The notes: generated from the sequence alone by a model not told the origin. Positions 1 through 6,542 are shown, counted from the stretch's first letter. The stretch: DNA of 9,623 nucleotides from Lachnospiraceae bacterium (GCA_015057205.1 SVEW01000095.1:1-9623), one strand, 5' to 3'. Numbers and translations: made by a program.

Positions 1-734
1 AGCCGGTGCGCATTAATTTGATGAAGGATGAAGTTTCGGTGTGCCTGGATACCACGGGAGAATCTCTTCATAAACGTGGATATCGTTTAAAGACCAGCAA
101 GGCGCCGATTACGGAGACTTTAGCGGCGGCGCTGATTATGTTGACACCGTGGCGCGGAGATCGTATTTTGGTGGACCCGTTTTGCGGAAGCGGAACGTTT
201 TTGATTGAGGCGGCTATGATGGCGGCGCATATTGCACCGGGGTGTCATCGGGAATTTTTGTCGATGCAGTGGACGAATTTGATTGAACCGGCTTTGTGGA
301 AAGATGTAATGGATGAAGCTTTGTCTGAAATTGATACGGACATCGAAACGGATTTGCAGGGCTATGATATCGATCCGGAAGTTGTGAAGGTGGCAAGAGA
401 GAATGCCAAGCGTGCGGGTGTGGATCATCTGATTCATTTTCAGTGTCGGGAGGTGGCGAAGTTGTCGCACCCGAAGAAGTATGGGTTTGTGATTACCAAT
501 CCACCCTATGGTGAACGTATCTCTGAGAAGGCGGATTTGCCCAAGTTGTACGGTGAAATCGGGCAGGCCTTAAAGGGGCTGGATAGTTGGAGCGCCTATT
601 TGATAACGGCTTATGAACAGGCGGCGAAACATATGGGTATGAAACCATCAAAGACGAGAAAAATATATAACGGGATGATGAAGACGGACTTTTTACAGTT
701 TATTGGTCCGAAACCACCTCGTAAGAATGGATAA
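1..734 (+). CDS. THUMP-type class I SAM-dependent RNA methyltransferase (YpsC/RlmL-like), 5' end missing
   Basis: This is the C-terminal methyltransferase part of a predicted rRNA N2-guanine methyltransferase of the YpsC/RlmL family; the target base cannot be read from the sequence. The frame is open to the window edge (first full codon at 3), so the GTG at 6 is unlikely to be the start and the N-terminal THUMP region lies upstream. Numbering from that GTG, I see the SAM-binding motif I DPFCGSGT (57-64), a second SAM-contact region GYDIDP (119-124) with Asp121, and the catalytic motif IV NPPYGER (165-171), which is typical of amino-group methyltransferases. The segment LHKRGYR (21-27) is also characteristic of the family. 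The stop at 732-734 is 9 nt before the next start, suggesting co-transcription with the peptidase gene. The family is clear; the exact substrate is inference. Confidence 0.93.
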   Translation, partial: PVRINLMKDEVSVCLDTTGESLHKRGYRLKTSKAPITETLAAALIMLTPWRGDRILVDPFCGSGTFLIEAAMMAAHIAPGCHREFLSMQWTNLIEPALWKDVMDEALSEIDTDIETDLQGYDIDPEVVKVARENAKRAGVDHLIHFQCREVAKLSHPKKYGFVITNPPYGERISEKADLPKLYGEIGQALKGLDSWSAYLITAYEQAAKHMGMKPSKTRKIYNGMMKTDFLQFIGPKPPRKNG

Positions 735-743
735 AGGGATACT

Positions 744-2441
744 ATGCGATTTCAGAAGCGATTTATTGTTCTGGGGTTGTTGGTTGTGCTTGTGACGGTT
801 ATTAAATTCCAGTCTGCCAGTGAGATGCTGGAGGATGTGGATGAATTTCGTGGCGCAAACATTAAGGAAGATGTGTTTAGTCCGATGATTGCACAAAGCG
901 TGAATGGAAAGAAGATGACAATGGTACTGAATGACCGGAGTTACAGCAACGAGCAGAACGATATTTATATGAGTGACAAATTAAATATTATGGTGTCTAC
1001 AGAGGCGCTGATGGATGGTCTGCGCTGCTCTGCAAGGTTGTACGGGGATGACAGTGTTGTTATTTTGCAGGGGGACACCCAGATTATCATGCCGCTTAAT
1101 AAGCGAAAGATTTTCGTCAACAATAAAGCGAAGAAGATTTCGGAGGCGGCAACCATACGCGAAGGTAGGGTGTATGTGCCATTACAGCCGTTAAAGAAGA
1201 TGCTGAAGTATACGTTGCGTTGGGATATGAAAACCAACGAGGGTAATGCGGTTACAACCCTGAAGGGATCTTATTTGCCGAGTGCGTTTGATTTGGCAAT
1301 GTATGGACGAACCAGTGAGGTAAGGGACCAGGGAGAATTGGGAACCTGTTGGGCATTTGCGTCATTATCGGCCATGGAGTCTTCGCTTTTGCCGGAACAG
1401 AAAGTGGCTTTTTCTGCAGATCATATGAGTATGCGTAATAGCTTTTCTTCTGATCAGGCCCAGGGCGGAGAATACACTATGGGTATGGCATACCTTACCA
1501 GTTGGCAAGGGCCGGTGCTTGAAGAGGAGGACCCTTATGGGGATGGAGTATCGCCAAATGGATTGAAGCCGGCGAAGCATGTGCAGGAAATACAGATCCT
1601 TGAGAATAAGAATTTACAGGAAATTAAGGAAGCGGTATATAAGTATGGTGCAGTACAGACGTCTATGTACTTTACTACCAAGTATTCGATTTATTATAAT
1701 AAAAACTATGCATCCTATTACTACAACGGCACACAACCGGTGAATCACGATGTGGTGATTGTGGGGTGGGATGATTCTTTCCCTGCATCGAAATTTGCGG
1801 TAAAACCGGAGCATGACGGCGCATTTATCTGCCAGAACAGCTGGGGAACCGAATTTGGTGAAATGGGAGCTTTTTATGTTTCTTACGATGACTGTAATAT
1901 TGGTGAACATTGCCTGAGCTATACCGGAATTGAGTCGGTTAAGAATTTTGACCGGATATATCAATCGGACTTGTGCGGTTGGGGAGGTCAGCTTGGCTAC
2001 AACAAAGATAGCTTGTATGCTGCGAATGTTTTTACCTCCAAGGAGTATGAAGACGTGAAGGCGGCCGGTTTTTACGCTACCGGAACGGATACGTCTTATG
2101 AAATATACGTTGTACCGGAATTTAGAAATATTCGAAGCTTACGCAAAGGATATAAGGTTGCGGAAGGTACTAAGCAGAAGGCCGGATACTATACTGTGCG
2201 GTTTGAACGGGATGTGCGGATTCGTCCGGGAAGACGGTTTGCGATTGTGCTTAAGATAACAACGCCGGGGGCGAACAGACCGCTGGCGGTGGAATACGCA
2301 AAAGAAGGTGCCACGATTCCAATTGATTTGACAGACGGAGAGTCTTATATCAGTTCGAATGGAAAGCGTTGGCAGAACGCCGAGAAGACGCAGAAATGTA
2401 ATGTTTGTCTGAAGGCGTATACAAAGAACGTAAAGAAATGA
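744..2441 (+). CDS. Membrane-anchored or secreted C1 (papain-like) cysteine peptidase with stalk-like N-domain and lectin-like C-domain
   Basis: This is a 565-residue extracytoplasmic cysteine peptidase. A short basic N-terminus and hydrophobic stretch (about 7-20) form a signal peptide or anchor; no clear cleavage site is visible. Residues about 80-165 resemble the copper amine oxidase N-terminal-like (stalk) fold common in clostridial surface proteins, with VPLQPLKKML (145-154). The C1 catalytic domain covers about 175-395: oxyanion Gln196 and nucleophile Cys202 in DQGELGTCWAF, His335 in VNHDVVIVGWDD, and Asn365 in CQNSWGTEFG, so the catalytic set is complete. Residues about 400-565 match the beta-rich lectin-like domain that follows the protease in many clostridial C1 peptidases. 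I see no classical propeptide. The start at 744 has an AAAGGGA site a few bases upstream. It lies between the methyltransferase and a cell-wall amidase, so a surface or wall-related role is plausible; the substrate is unknown. Confidence 0.9.
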   Translation: MRFQKRFIVLGLLVVLVTVIKFQSASEMLEDVDEFRGANIKEDVFSPMIAQSVNGKKMTMVLNDRSYSNEQNDIYMSDKLNIMVSTEALMDGLRCSARLYGDDSVVILQGDTQIIMPLNKRKIFVNNKAKKISEAATIREGRVYVPLQPLKKMLKYTLRWDMKTNEGNAVTTLKGSYLPSAFDLAMYGRTSEVRDQGELGTCWAFASLSAMESSLLPEQKVAFSADHMSMRNSFSSDQAQGGEYTMGMAYLTSWQGPVLEEEDPYGDGVSPNGLKPAKHVQEIQILENKNLQEIKEAVYKYGAVQTSMYFTTKYSIYYNKNYASYYYNGTQPVNHDVVIVGWDDSFPASKFAVKPEHDGAFICQNSWGTEFGEMGAFYVSYDDCNIGEHCLSYTGIESVKNFDRIYQSDLCGWGGQLGYNKDSLYAANVFTSKEYEDVKAAGFYATGTDTSYEIYVVPEFRNIRSLRKGYKVAEGTKQKAGYYTVRFERDVRIRPGRRFAIVLKITTPGANRPLAVEYAKEGATIPIDLTDGESYISSNGKRWQNAEKTQKCNVCLKAYTKNVKK

Positions 2442-2456
2442 TAGAGGGTGATGCAG

Positions 2457-3530
2457 ATGGAAGAACGAGTAATGAAAAAGTTTACGATACTCATGGTATT
2501 GGTATGTTCGCTCATCTGCGTTTCCCTTATGTATTTACCAAAAGTAACGGCAAAAGCCAATGAATTTATTGCGCAATATAAAGCAATGCGCGAAGAAGCT
2601 CGTATGAGAGAAGAGATGTCGGCATTAGAGCTTATGCGCATGCATGAGCAGGAGATTAGCATCTCTTTGCGGAAAAAACTGGGACATTCTATTCGTATGA
2701 GTTACCTGGGGAATCTTAAGCTTTCAGCGGTAAAAGTAAAGGAAGATCCGATGGAACGGCGAATACAGATGATTTTTCCGGGACTTAAGGAGAATGTGCT
2801 GAACCGGTATCCAATTGTGGGAAGTACCCGACATTTGAAGGATATGAAGGTTACCGATACGAAGGAAGGGTTGTGCATTACGTTTGTGACAGATCGGGTT
2901 GTGGTGCCGGATTTGTCGAAGGAAAAAGAGTTTTGTTATGTTACGCTAAAAGAGCCGCAGGAAGTGTATGACCGGATTGTGGTAATTGATGCAGGGCATG
3001 GTGGCAAGATGCCCGGAGCAGTCGTTAACGGTGTAAAGGAAAAAAGTATCAACCTGCAAATCGTAAGAGCTTTGAAGCAGTATTTGGATAAAGACAAAAG
3101 CCTGAAAGCGTACTATACGCGCCTGGATGATTCCCATGTGGAATTGTATGAACGTGTACGGTTTGCCAATGAGGTGAAGGCTAATCTTTTTATCAGTGTG
3201 CATCAGAATGCCATTGGCACGTATTATAGTAGCGTTAATGGCACACAGGTACTATATTCGGAAACGGGTAAGGGAAAACACAGCAGTAAAAAACTGGCGG
3301 AGATTTTGCTTGCGCAGACAACCAGGGCATTCAAGAGCAAGAATAAAGGTCTGGTGCCCGGGAATCGTATTTTTATTATTCGTAACGCGAAGATGCCGGT
3401 TTCTCTGGTGGAAGTTGGTTTTATAACCAGCGTACAGGAACAGAAACGGCTTACAGATAAAGGTGAACAGAAGAAGATAGGCAAGGGACTTTATGATGGG
3501 ATCATGGAGGCTTTTGAGAAAGGATTTTAA
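2457..3530 (+). CDS. Membrane-anchored N-acetylmuramoyl-L-alanine amidase (Amidase_3 family)
   Basis: This zinc hydrolase is predicted to cleave the bond between N-acetylmuramic acid and L-alanine in peptidoglycan. Numbering from the ATG at 2457 (357 residues), a hydrophobic segment (about 9-27) is a signal peptide or anchor. It is followed by a charged, probably helical or coiled stretch (about 33-75) and a beta-rich region (about 80-165) that may act like an AMIN-type wall-binding domain. The Amidase_3 domain runs from about 172 to 355, with zinc ligands His181 (DAGHGG), Glu195 (VKEKSIN) and His249 (SVHQNA) and the catalytic Glu319 (LVEVGF), so it looks active. I chose 2457 because AGAGGG at 2443-2448 is 8 nt upstream; a GTG at 2448, ATG at 2451 and ATG at 2472 (with its own GGAAG 8 nt upstream) are alternatives. 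Context with a surface peptidase suggests a wall-remodelling pair, which is inference. Confidence 0.9.
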   Translation: MEERVMKKFTILMVLVCSLICVSLMYLPKVTAKANEFIAQYKAMREEARMREEMSALELMRMHEQEISISLRKKLGHSIRMSYLGNLKLSAVKVKEDPMERRIQMIFPGLKENVLNRYPIVGSTRHLKDMKVTDTKEGLCITFVTDRVVVPDLSKEKEFCYVTLKEPQEVYDRIVVIDAGHGGKMPGAVVNGVKEKSINLQIVRALKQYLDKDKSLKAYYTRLDDSHVELYERVRFANEVKANLFISVHQNAIGTYYSSVNGTQVLYSETGKGKHSSKKLAEILLAQTTRAFKSKNKGLVPGNRIFIIRNAKMPVSLVEVGFITSVQEQKRLTDKGEQKKIGKGLYDGIMEAFEKGF

Positions 3531-3531
3531 T

Positions 3532-4137
3532 ATGAAAATTGTATTTGCTACGGGAAATGAACATAAGTTAGAGGAAGTACGTGCTATTCTATCGGACATT
3601 GCAGAGGAGATTGTGTCCATGAAGAGTGCCGGAATTGATGTGGAAATCGTGGAGGATGGTAAAACGTTTGAGGAAAATGCCATGATTAAAGCCAGAACCA
3701 TTGCACAGTATACGGATGCGCTTGTTTTGGCGGACGATTCCGGTTTGGAAGTGGATTATTTAAACGGGGAACCGGGGATTTATTCTTCCCGTTATATGGG
3801 AGAGGATACGCCCTATCCGGTGAAAAATCAGGCGATCATTGGTCGGCTGCAGGATGCGAAAGAGCAGGAACGTTCTGCCCGTTTTGTGTGCGCAATCGCA
3901 GCAATTTTACCTGAAAAAGATGGTGTACGAAAAGAACTGTGTGTGCGTGGCACGTTTGAAGGGTTTATTGCCCATGAAATTGCAGGTGGAAATGGATTTG
4001 GATACGATCCGATTTTCTATGTGCCGGAATGTGGGTGTACATCTGCACAGTTGACACCGGAGGAGAAAAATGCACGTAGCCATCGTGGAGACGCTCTGCG
4101 CAAAATGCGGGCACTTTTGGAAAAAGAGGGATTCTAA
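3532..4137 (+). CDS. rdgB: XTP/dITP diphosphatase (RdgB/HAM1 family non-canonical purine NTP pyrophosphatase)
   Basis: This cytoplasmic house-cleaning enzyme hydrolyses dITP, XTP and ITP to the monophosphates and pyrophosphate, keeping deaminated purines out of DNA and RNA. The 201-residue length is normal for the family. Signature elements are all present: TGNEHK (7-12), TFEENAMIKA (45-54), ADDSGLEVD (67-75) with the metal- and catalysis-related Asp68/Asp69, GFGYDP (155-160) and the C-terminal EEKNARSHRG (177-186). The ATG at 3532 is chosen because it begins directly at the conserved MKIVFATGN and has AAAGGA at 3519-3524; an ATG at 3493 in the same frame would add 13 residues inside the amidase gene and has no support. 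The start is 1 nt after the amidase stop and the stop overlaps the next start by 1 nt (TAATG). An rdgB followed by a YfcE-like phosphoesterase is a common clostridial arrangement. Confidence 0.96.
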   Translation: MKIVFATGNEHKLEEVRAILSDIAEEIVSMKSAGIDVEIVEDGKTFEENAMIKARTIAQYTDALVLADDSGLEVDYLNGEPGIYSSRYMGEDTPYPVKNQAIIGRLQDAKEQERSARFVCAIAAILPEKDGVRKELCVRGTFEGFIAHEIAGGNGFGYDPIFYVPECGCTSAQLTPEEKNARSHRGDALRKMRALLEKEGF

Positions 4138-4349
4138 TGCGTTATGTAATAGTAAGTGACTCTCATGGGTACCACACGCACTTAGACGAGGTGTTGTATT
4201 CCATGGGACATGTGGATGGTGTGCTTGTATTGAATCCGGGCAGCGTTACCTTCCCGCGAACAGCAGAGCACAGGCCGACGTATATGATGATGGAAGTGCC
4301 ATCCTCAGGACCTGTAAAAGTCAGTCTTCGGTATGCGGATGAATCGTGA
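4137..4349 (+). CDS. Internally deleted YfcE-like metallophosphoesterase remnant (probable pseudogene)
   Basis: This 70-residue frame has the first and last parts of a YfcE/MJ0936-type phosphodiesterase but not the middle; family members are usually about 155-165 residues. The N-terminus MRYVIVSDSHG (1-11) keeps the first metal-binding Asp8 and His10. The C-terminus from about residue 27, including LVLNPGSVTFPR (30-41) and PTYMMMEV (47-54), is the typical end of the family. The expected central motifs (GDxxG, GNxD, the second histidine motif and GHTH) are absent, a loss of roughly 85-95 residues with the reading frame kept. The junction appears to fall near HVDGVLVL. The ATG overlaps the rdgB stop by 1 nt and AGAGGG lies at 4125-4130, so it could still be translated, but it should not bind two metals or be catalytic. 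An assembly error is possible but no frameshift or stop is seen. Confidence 0.8.
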   Translation: MRYVIVSDSHGYHTHLDEVLYSMGHVDGVLVLNPGSVTFPRTAEHRPTYMMMEVPSSGPVKVSLRYADES

Positions 4350-4393
4350 TAATTGTGTAAAAAAAATATATAAAAGAAAAAATAAAAAAAGTG

Positions 4394-4422
4394 TTGACAA
4401 AAGTGCTTGAGTGTTATATACT
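4394..4422 (+). promoter_or_regulatory. Strong sigma-A-type promoter for the tRNA cluster
   Basis: The -35 box TTGACA (4394-4399) is a perfect consensus and the -10 box TATACT (4417-4422) differs at one base, with an ideal 17-nt spacer. An almost pure A/T run (4359-4390, mostly A) lies directly upstream and could act as an UP element, as is usual for stable RNA promoters. Transcription would start near 4429, about 40 nt before tRNA-Pro. The 118-nt gap from the preceding gene holds no terminator that I can see, so some read-through from upstream is possible. Confidence 0.88.
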
Positions 4423-4467
4423 ATATCTTGCGTTGAGGCAATGAAGTTAAAGCGACAACACACAGAA

Positions 4468-4542
4468 CGGGGTGTGGCTCAGCTTGGCTAGAGCGCCTGG
4501 TTTGGGACCAGGAGGTCGCAGGTTCGAATCCTGTCACCCCGA
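4468..4542 (+). tRNA. tRNA-Pro (anticodon TGG)
   Basis: Acceptor strands CGGGGTG (4468-4474) and CACCCCG (4535-4541) pair fully. The anticodon stem is CCTGG/CCAGG around the loop TTTGGGA, with anticodon TGG at 4503-4505, and the T-arm contains GGTTCGAATCC. The discriminator base is A4542 and no CCA is encoded. It is the first gene of the cluster; tRNA-Gly follows after 12 nt. Confidence 0.97.
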
Positions 4543-4554
4543 TTCATATGCCTT

Positions 4555-4625
4555 GCGGGTGTAGTTCAATGGTAGAACACCAGCCTTCCAAGCTGGATAC
4601 GTGGGTTCGATTCCCATCACCCGCT
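4555..4625 (+). tRNA. tRNA-Gly (anticodon TCC)
   Basis: Acceptor strands GCGGGTG (4555-4561) and CACCCGC (4618-4624) pair fully. The anticodon stem CCAGC/GCTGG encloses CTTCCAA with anticodon TCC at 4587-4589, and the T-arm has GGTTCGATTCC. The 71-nt length fits tRNA-Gly. The discriminator is T4625 and CCA is not encoded. Only 3 nt separate it from tRNA-Arg. Confidence 0.97.
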
Positions 4626-4628
4626 TAC

Positions 4629-4702
<74 letters not shown>

Positions 4703-4707
4703 TCTTT

Positions 4708-4747
4708 ATACAATAGGAAATTCGTATGAGTTTCCTATTGTATTTTT
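4708..4747 (+). terminator. Terminator-like hairpin inside the tRNA cluster
   Basis: A perfect 13-bp inverted repeat (4708-4720 with 4731-4743; arm ATACAATAGGAAA) encloses a 10-nt loop, and a short T-tract (4743-4746, TTTTCT) follows. This has the shape of an intrinsic terminator, but the stem is A/T-rich and the U-run short, so it may terminate only partly or act in transcript processing. It lies between tRNA-Arg and tRNA-His, and I see no good promoter between it and tRNA-His. Confidence 0.6.
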
Positions 4748-4764
4748 CTAAGCGAAAGATATAT

Positions 4765-4839
4765 GGTGGGTATAGCGCAGTTGGTTAGCGCGCCAGATTG
4801 TGGCTCTGGAGGCCGAGGGTTCGAATCCCTCTATCCACC
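4765..4839 (+). tRNA. tRNA-His (anticodon GTG)
   Basis: Acceptor strands GTGGGTA (4766-4772) and TATCCAC (4832-4838) pair with one wobble. The extra 5' G-1 (4765), which identifies tRNA-His, is genome-encoded and can pair with the discriminator C4839. The anticodon stem CCAGA/TCTGG encloses TTGTGGC, with anticodon GTG at 4800-4802. The T-arm has GGTTCGAATCC. CCA is not encoded. Confidence 0.96.
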
Positions 4840-4886
4840 CTATTGGGACTGTTCCGGATTTGAGGAATACAGTGTCAAAGGAATAA

Positions 4887-4958
4887 TGGGCTATCGCCAA
4901 GCGGTAAGGCACAGGACTTTGACTCCTGCATTCACCAGTTCGAATCTGGTTAGCCCAG
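4887..4958 (+). tRNA. tRNA-Gln (anticodon TTG)
   Basis: Acceptor strands TGGGCTA (4887-4893) and TAGCCCA (4951-4957) pair fully, with the U1-A72 pair usual for bacterial tRNA-Gln. The anticodon stem CAGGA/TCCTG encloses CTTTGAC, with anticodon TTG at 4919-4921. The T-arm has AGTTCGAATCT. The discriminator is G4958 and CCA is not encoded. Confidence 0.96.
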
Positions 4959-4980
4959 TTTACAGGGTAACCTGTTAGAT

Positions 4981-5053
4981 GGGATATTAGCTCAGGTGGT
5001 AGAGCACTTGACTTTTAATCAAGTTGTCCGGGGTTCGAATCCCCGATGTCTCA
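4981..5053 (+). tRNA. tRNA-Lys (anticodon TTT)
   Basis: Acceptor strands GGGATAT (4981-4987) and ATGTCTC (5046-5052) pair with two G-U wobbles. The anticodon stem CTTGA/TCAAG encloses CTTTTAA, with anticodon TTT at 5014-5016. The T-arm has GGTTCGAATCC. The discriminator is A5053 and CCA is not encoded. It is the last gene of the cluster; a terminator begins 7 nt downstream. Confidence 0.96.
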
Positions 5054-5060
5054 TTCGATT

Positions 5061-5087
5061 AAGCGTTGCAGAGGCAACGCTTTTTTT
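5061..5087 (+). terminator. Intrinsic terminator of the tRNA cluster
   Basis: AAGCGTTGC (5061-5069) pairs perfectly with GCAACGCTT (5074-5082) around a 4-nt loop, and a run of seven T (5081-5087) follows. The compact G/C-rich stem and U-run make this a strong Rho-independent terminator. Its 3' half is shared with the promoter of the next operon. Confidence 0.92.
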
Positions 5088-5094
5088 GTATAAT
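5066..5094 (+). promoter_or_regulatory. Probable promoter of the HAD/YkgJ/ptb/SurA-N operon
   Basis: A perfect -10 box TATAAT (5089-5094) follows the tRNA terminator's T-run directly. At 17 nt upstream, TTGCAG (5066-5071) is a weak -35 match that falls inside the terminator hairpin. A start near 5101 would give an approximately 45-nt leader with a small hairpin (GGGC 5105-5108 with GCCC 5115-5118) before the ribosome binding site at 5132-5138. Confidence 0.65.
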
Positions 5095-5145
5095 GGATTG
5101 TGGAGGGCATAATCGCCCAAGGAAAAGTTAGAAAGGGAACAGGAA

Positions 5146-5832
5146 ATGATTACAACCCTCTTTTTGGATTTGGACGAGACGATTTTTGACTTTAAGCTTG
5201 CGCAAGAGGAAGCGTTAAAGCGGGCGTTTGCGCAGTTTGATTTAGAACCGAAACCGGAAGTGTTAGAACGGTATGATGCCATTAACAAATATGTATGGCA
5301 GTTGCTAGAGGAGCAGAAGGCAACCAGAGAAGAGATATTGGTTATGCGATTTCGGATGCTGCTTGAAGAATATGGTATTCAGCGGGATGCACAGGCATTG
5401 CAGGATACTTACGAGGAAGAACTTGGTGTTGGGCATTTTTATTTGCCCGGGGCGAAGGACTTTTTGGATAAGGTGAAAGGGAAGTATCAATTATATCTGG
5501 TAAGTAATGGAACGGCCAGCGTGCAGGATAGCCGAATCGGAAGCTCGGATTTATCATCGTATTTGGACGATATTTTTGTGTCGGAAACGGTGGGGGCAGA
5601 TAAGCCGTCTATCGCTTTTTTTGAACGCTGCTTTGCGAAGATTCCGCCTTTTTTGAAAGAGGAGGCAGTTATTATCGGAGACAGCCTCACATCGGATATT
5701 CGGGGCGGCTTGAATGCCGGACTTCATACGATTTGGTTTAACCACCGGAGGCAGCAGCGGCGGGCGGATATTGTGCCGGAGTATGAGGCTTGTTCTTACG
5801 ACGAAATTTTACAGATTATTGAGCAGATATAG
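5146..5832 (+). CDS. YjjG-like HAD-superfamily nucleotidase (non-canonical pyrimidine nucleotidase family)
   Basis: This cytoplasmic haloacid dehalogenase-type phosphatase has 228 residues, the usual length for YjjG/YfnB proteins, which dephosphorylate nucleoside monophosphates including damaged pyrimidine nucleotides. All four HAD motifs are present: motif I DLDETI with nucleophile Asp8 and acid/base Asp10, motif II SNGT (120-123), motif III Lys153 in ADKPS, and motif IV GDSLTSD (178-184). The helical region at about 15-95 is the C1-type cap, containing FDFKLAQEEAL (14-24) as in YjjG relatives. The ATG at 5146 has AAAGGGA 7 nt upstream and begins right at the first beta strand. It is the first gene after the promoter overlapping the tRNA terminator, and the next gene starts 11 nt after its stop. 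Substrate assignment rests on family resemblance. Confidence 0.9.
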   Translation: MITTLFLDLDETIFDFKLAQEEALKRAFAQFDLEPKPEVLERYDAINKYVWQLLEEQKATREEILVMRFRMLLEEYGIQRDAQALQDTYEEELGVGHFYLPGAKDFLDKVKGKYQLYLVSNGTASVQDSRIGSSDLSSYLDDIFVSETVGADKPSIAFFERCFAKIPPFLKEEAVIIGDSLTSDIRGGLNAGLHTIWFNHRRQQRRADIVPEYEACSYDEILQIIEQI

Positions 5833-5843
5833 AGAGGATACGT

Positions 5844-6494
5844 ATGTTACGAGAAGTTTCTGCAGATATGCTTACACCGGATAATCGGTTTGGAGCAGGG
5901 GATATGGTTAAGGTTGGCTGCAATGATTGTGCCGGGTGTAGCGATTGCTGCCGGGATATGGAGGCAACCATTGTGCTCGATCCATACGATGTGTATCGCT
6001 TGACAGGGTTTTTGAATCAGAGTTTTGAAAGTTTGATTGGAAATGGAATAGAATTACAGATTGTTGATGGGCTGATATTGCCATTACTAAGTATGGAGAA
6101 TGAGAGCGGTTGTTGTCGCTTTTTGAATAAGGAAGGACGGTGCAGTGTGCACCCCGCCAGACCGGGAATCTGCCGAATGTACCCGTTAGGGCGTATTTAT
6201 GAAGGAGAGGAGTTTTCCTATTTTCTTCAGAAGGATGCTTGCCCGGCAAAGAATAAGACAAAGGTGAAAATTAAGAAATGGATGGGCGAAGAGAATTATG
6301 CCGCCTATGAAGCGTTTGTGAAAGCGTGGCATGGGTTGGTTGTGAAATTCCGCAAGGAGGCTCTTGCGGCTACGGATGTAGAAGTGGTAAAGGCGATTGG
6401 AATGAAATTGCTACAGACTTTCTATGTACAGGGCTATGCCCGGAATGAGGAGATTTTTCCACAGTTGATGGAACGTGTGAAACAATGCCTGTAA
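5844..6494 (+). CDS. YkgJ-family cysteine-cluster protein (putative zinc/iron-binding)
   Basis: This 216-residue cytoplasmic protein belongs to the YkgJ (CxxCxxCC) family, whose members are predicted to bind zinc or iron but have no well-established function. The cysteines are clustered: C26, C29, C32, C35 and C36 in CNDCAGCSDCC, then C90/C91, C100 in GRCSVHPARPGIC, C110, and C133 in DACP. The RPGICRMYPLGR stretch (106-117) is a family hallmark. The C-terminal third (about 140-216) is helical-looking and lacks motifs I recognise. The ATG at 5844 has AGAGGA 5 nt upstream and follows the HAD gene by 11 nt, so the two are probably co-transcribed. A short inverted repeat (AACAGG/CCTGTT, 6493-6509) overlaps its stop codon; it has no T-run and is not a terminator. 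Confidence 0.88.
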   Translation: MLREVSADMLTPDNRFGAGDMVKVGCNDCAGCSDCCRDMEATIVLDPYDVYRLTGFLNQSFESLIGNGIELQIVDGLILPLLSMENESGCCRFLNKEGRCSVHPARPGICRMYPLGRIYEGEEFSYFLQKDACPAKNKTKVKIKKWMGEENYAAYEAFVKAWHGLVVKFRKEALAATDVEVVKAIGMKLLQTFYVQGYARNEEIFPQLMERVKQCL

Positions 6495-6542
6495 CAGGAG
6501 AAACCTGTTGAAATAAAAGGGAGCATAAGGAGAAGATGTACT

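Noticed and set aside
3493..3531. An upstream in-frame ATG as the start of rdgB
   Set aside because: It lies inside the amidase gene and would add 13 residues absent from the family; the ATG at 3532 has its own ribosome binding site and begins the conserved core.
3252..3701. A 149-codon minus-strand frame opposite the amidase and rdgB genes
   Set aside because: Both strongly recognisable genes occupy the + strand, and the minus-strand product shows no motif or start signal.
4350..4393. A terminator for the upstream operon in the A-rich stretch
   Set aside because: No hairpin pairs next to it and the run is A, not T, on the + strand; it better fits an UP element for the tRNA promoter.
4763..4978. 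A 71-codon open frame across the His and Gln tRNA genes
   Set aside because: It is made of tRNA sequence; both tRNAs fold fully and the translated product has no family character or ribosome binding site.
5019..5288. An 89-codon minus-strand frame overlapping tRNA-Lys and the HAD gene
   Set aside because: It runs through a tRNA, a terminator and the antisense of a clear HAD gene, with no sign of a real protein.
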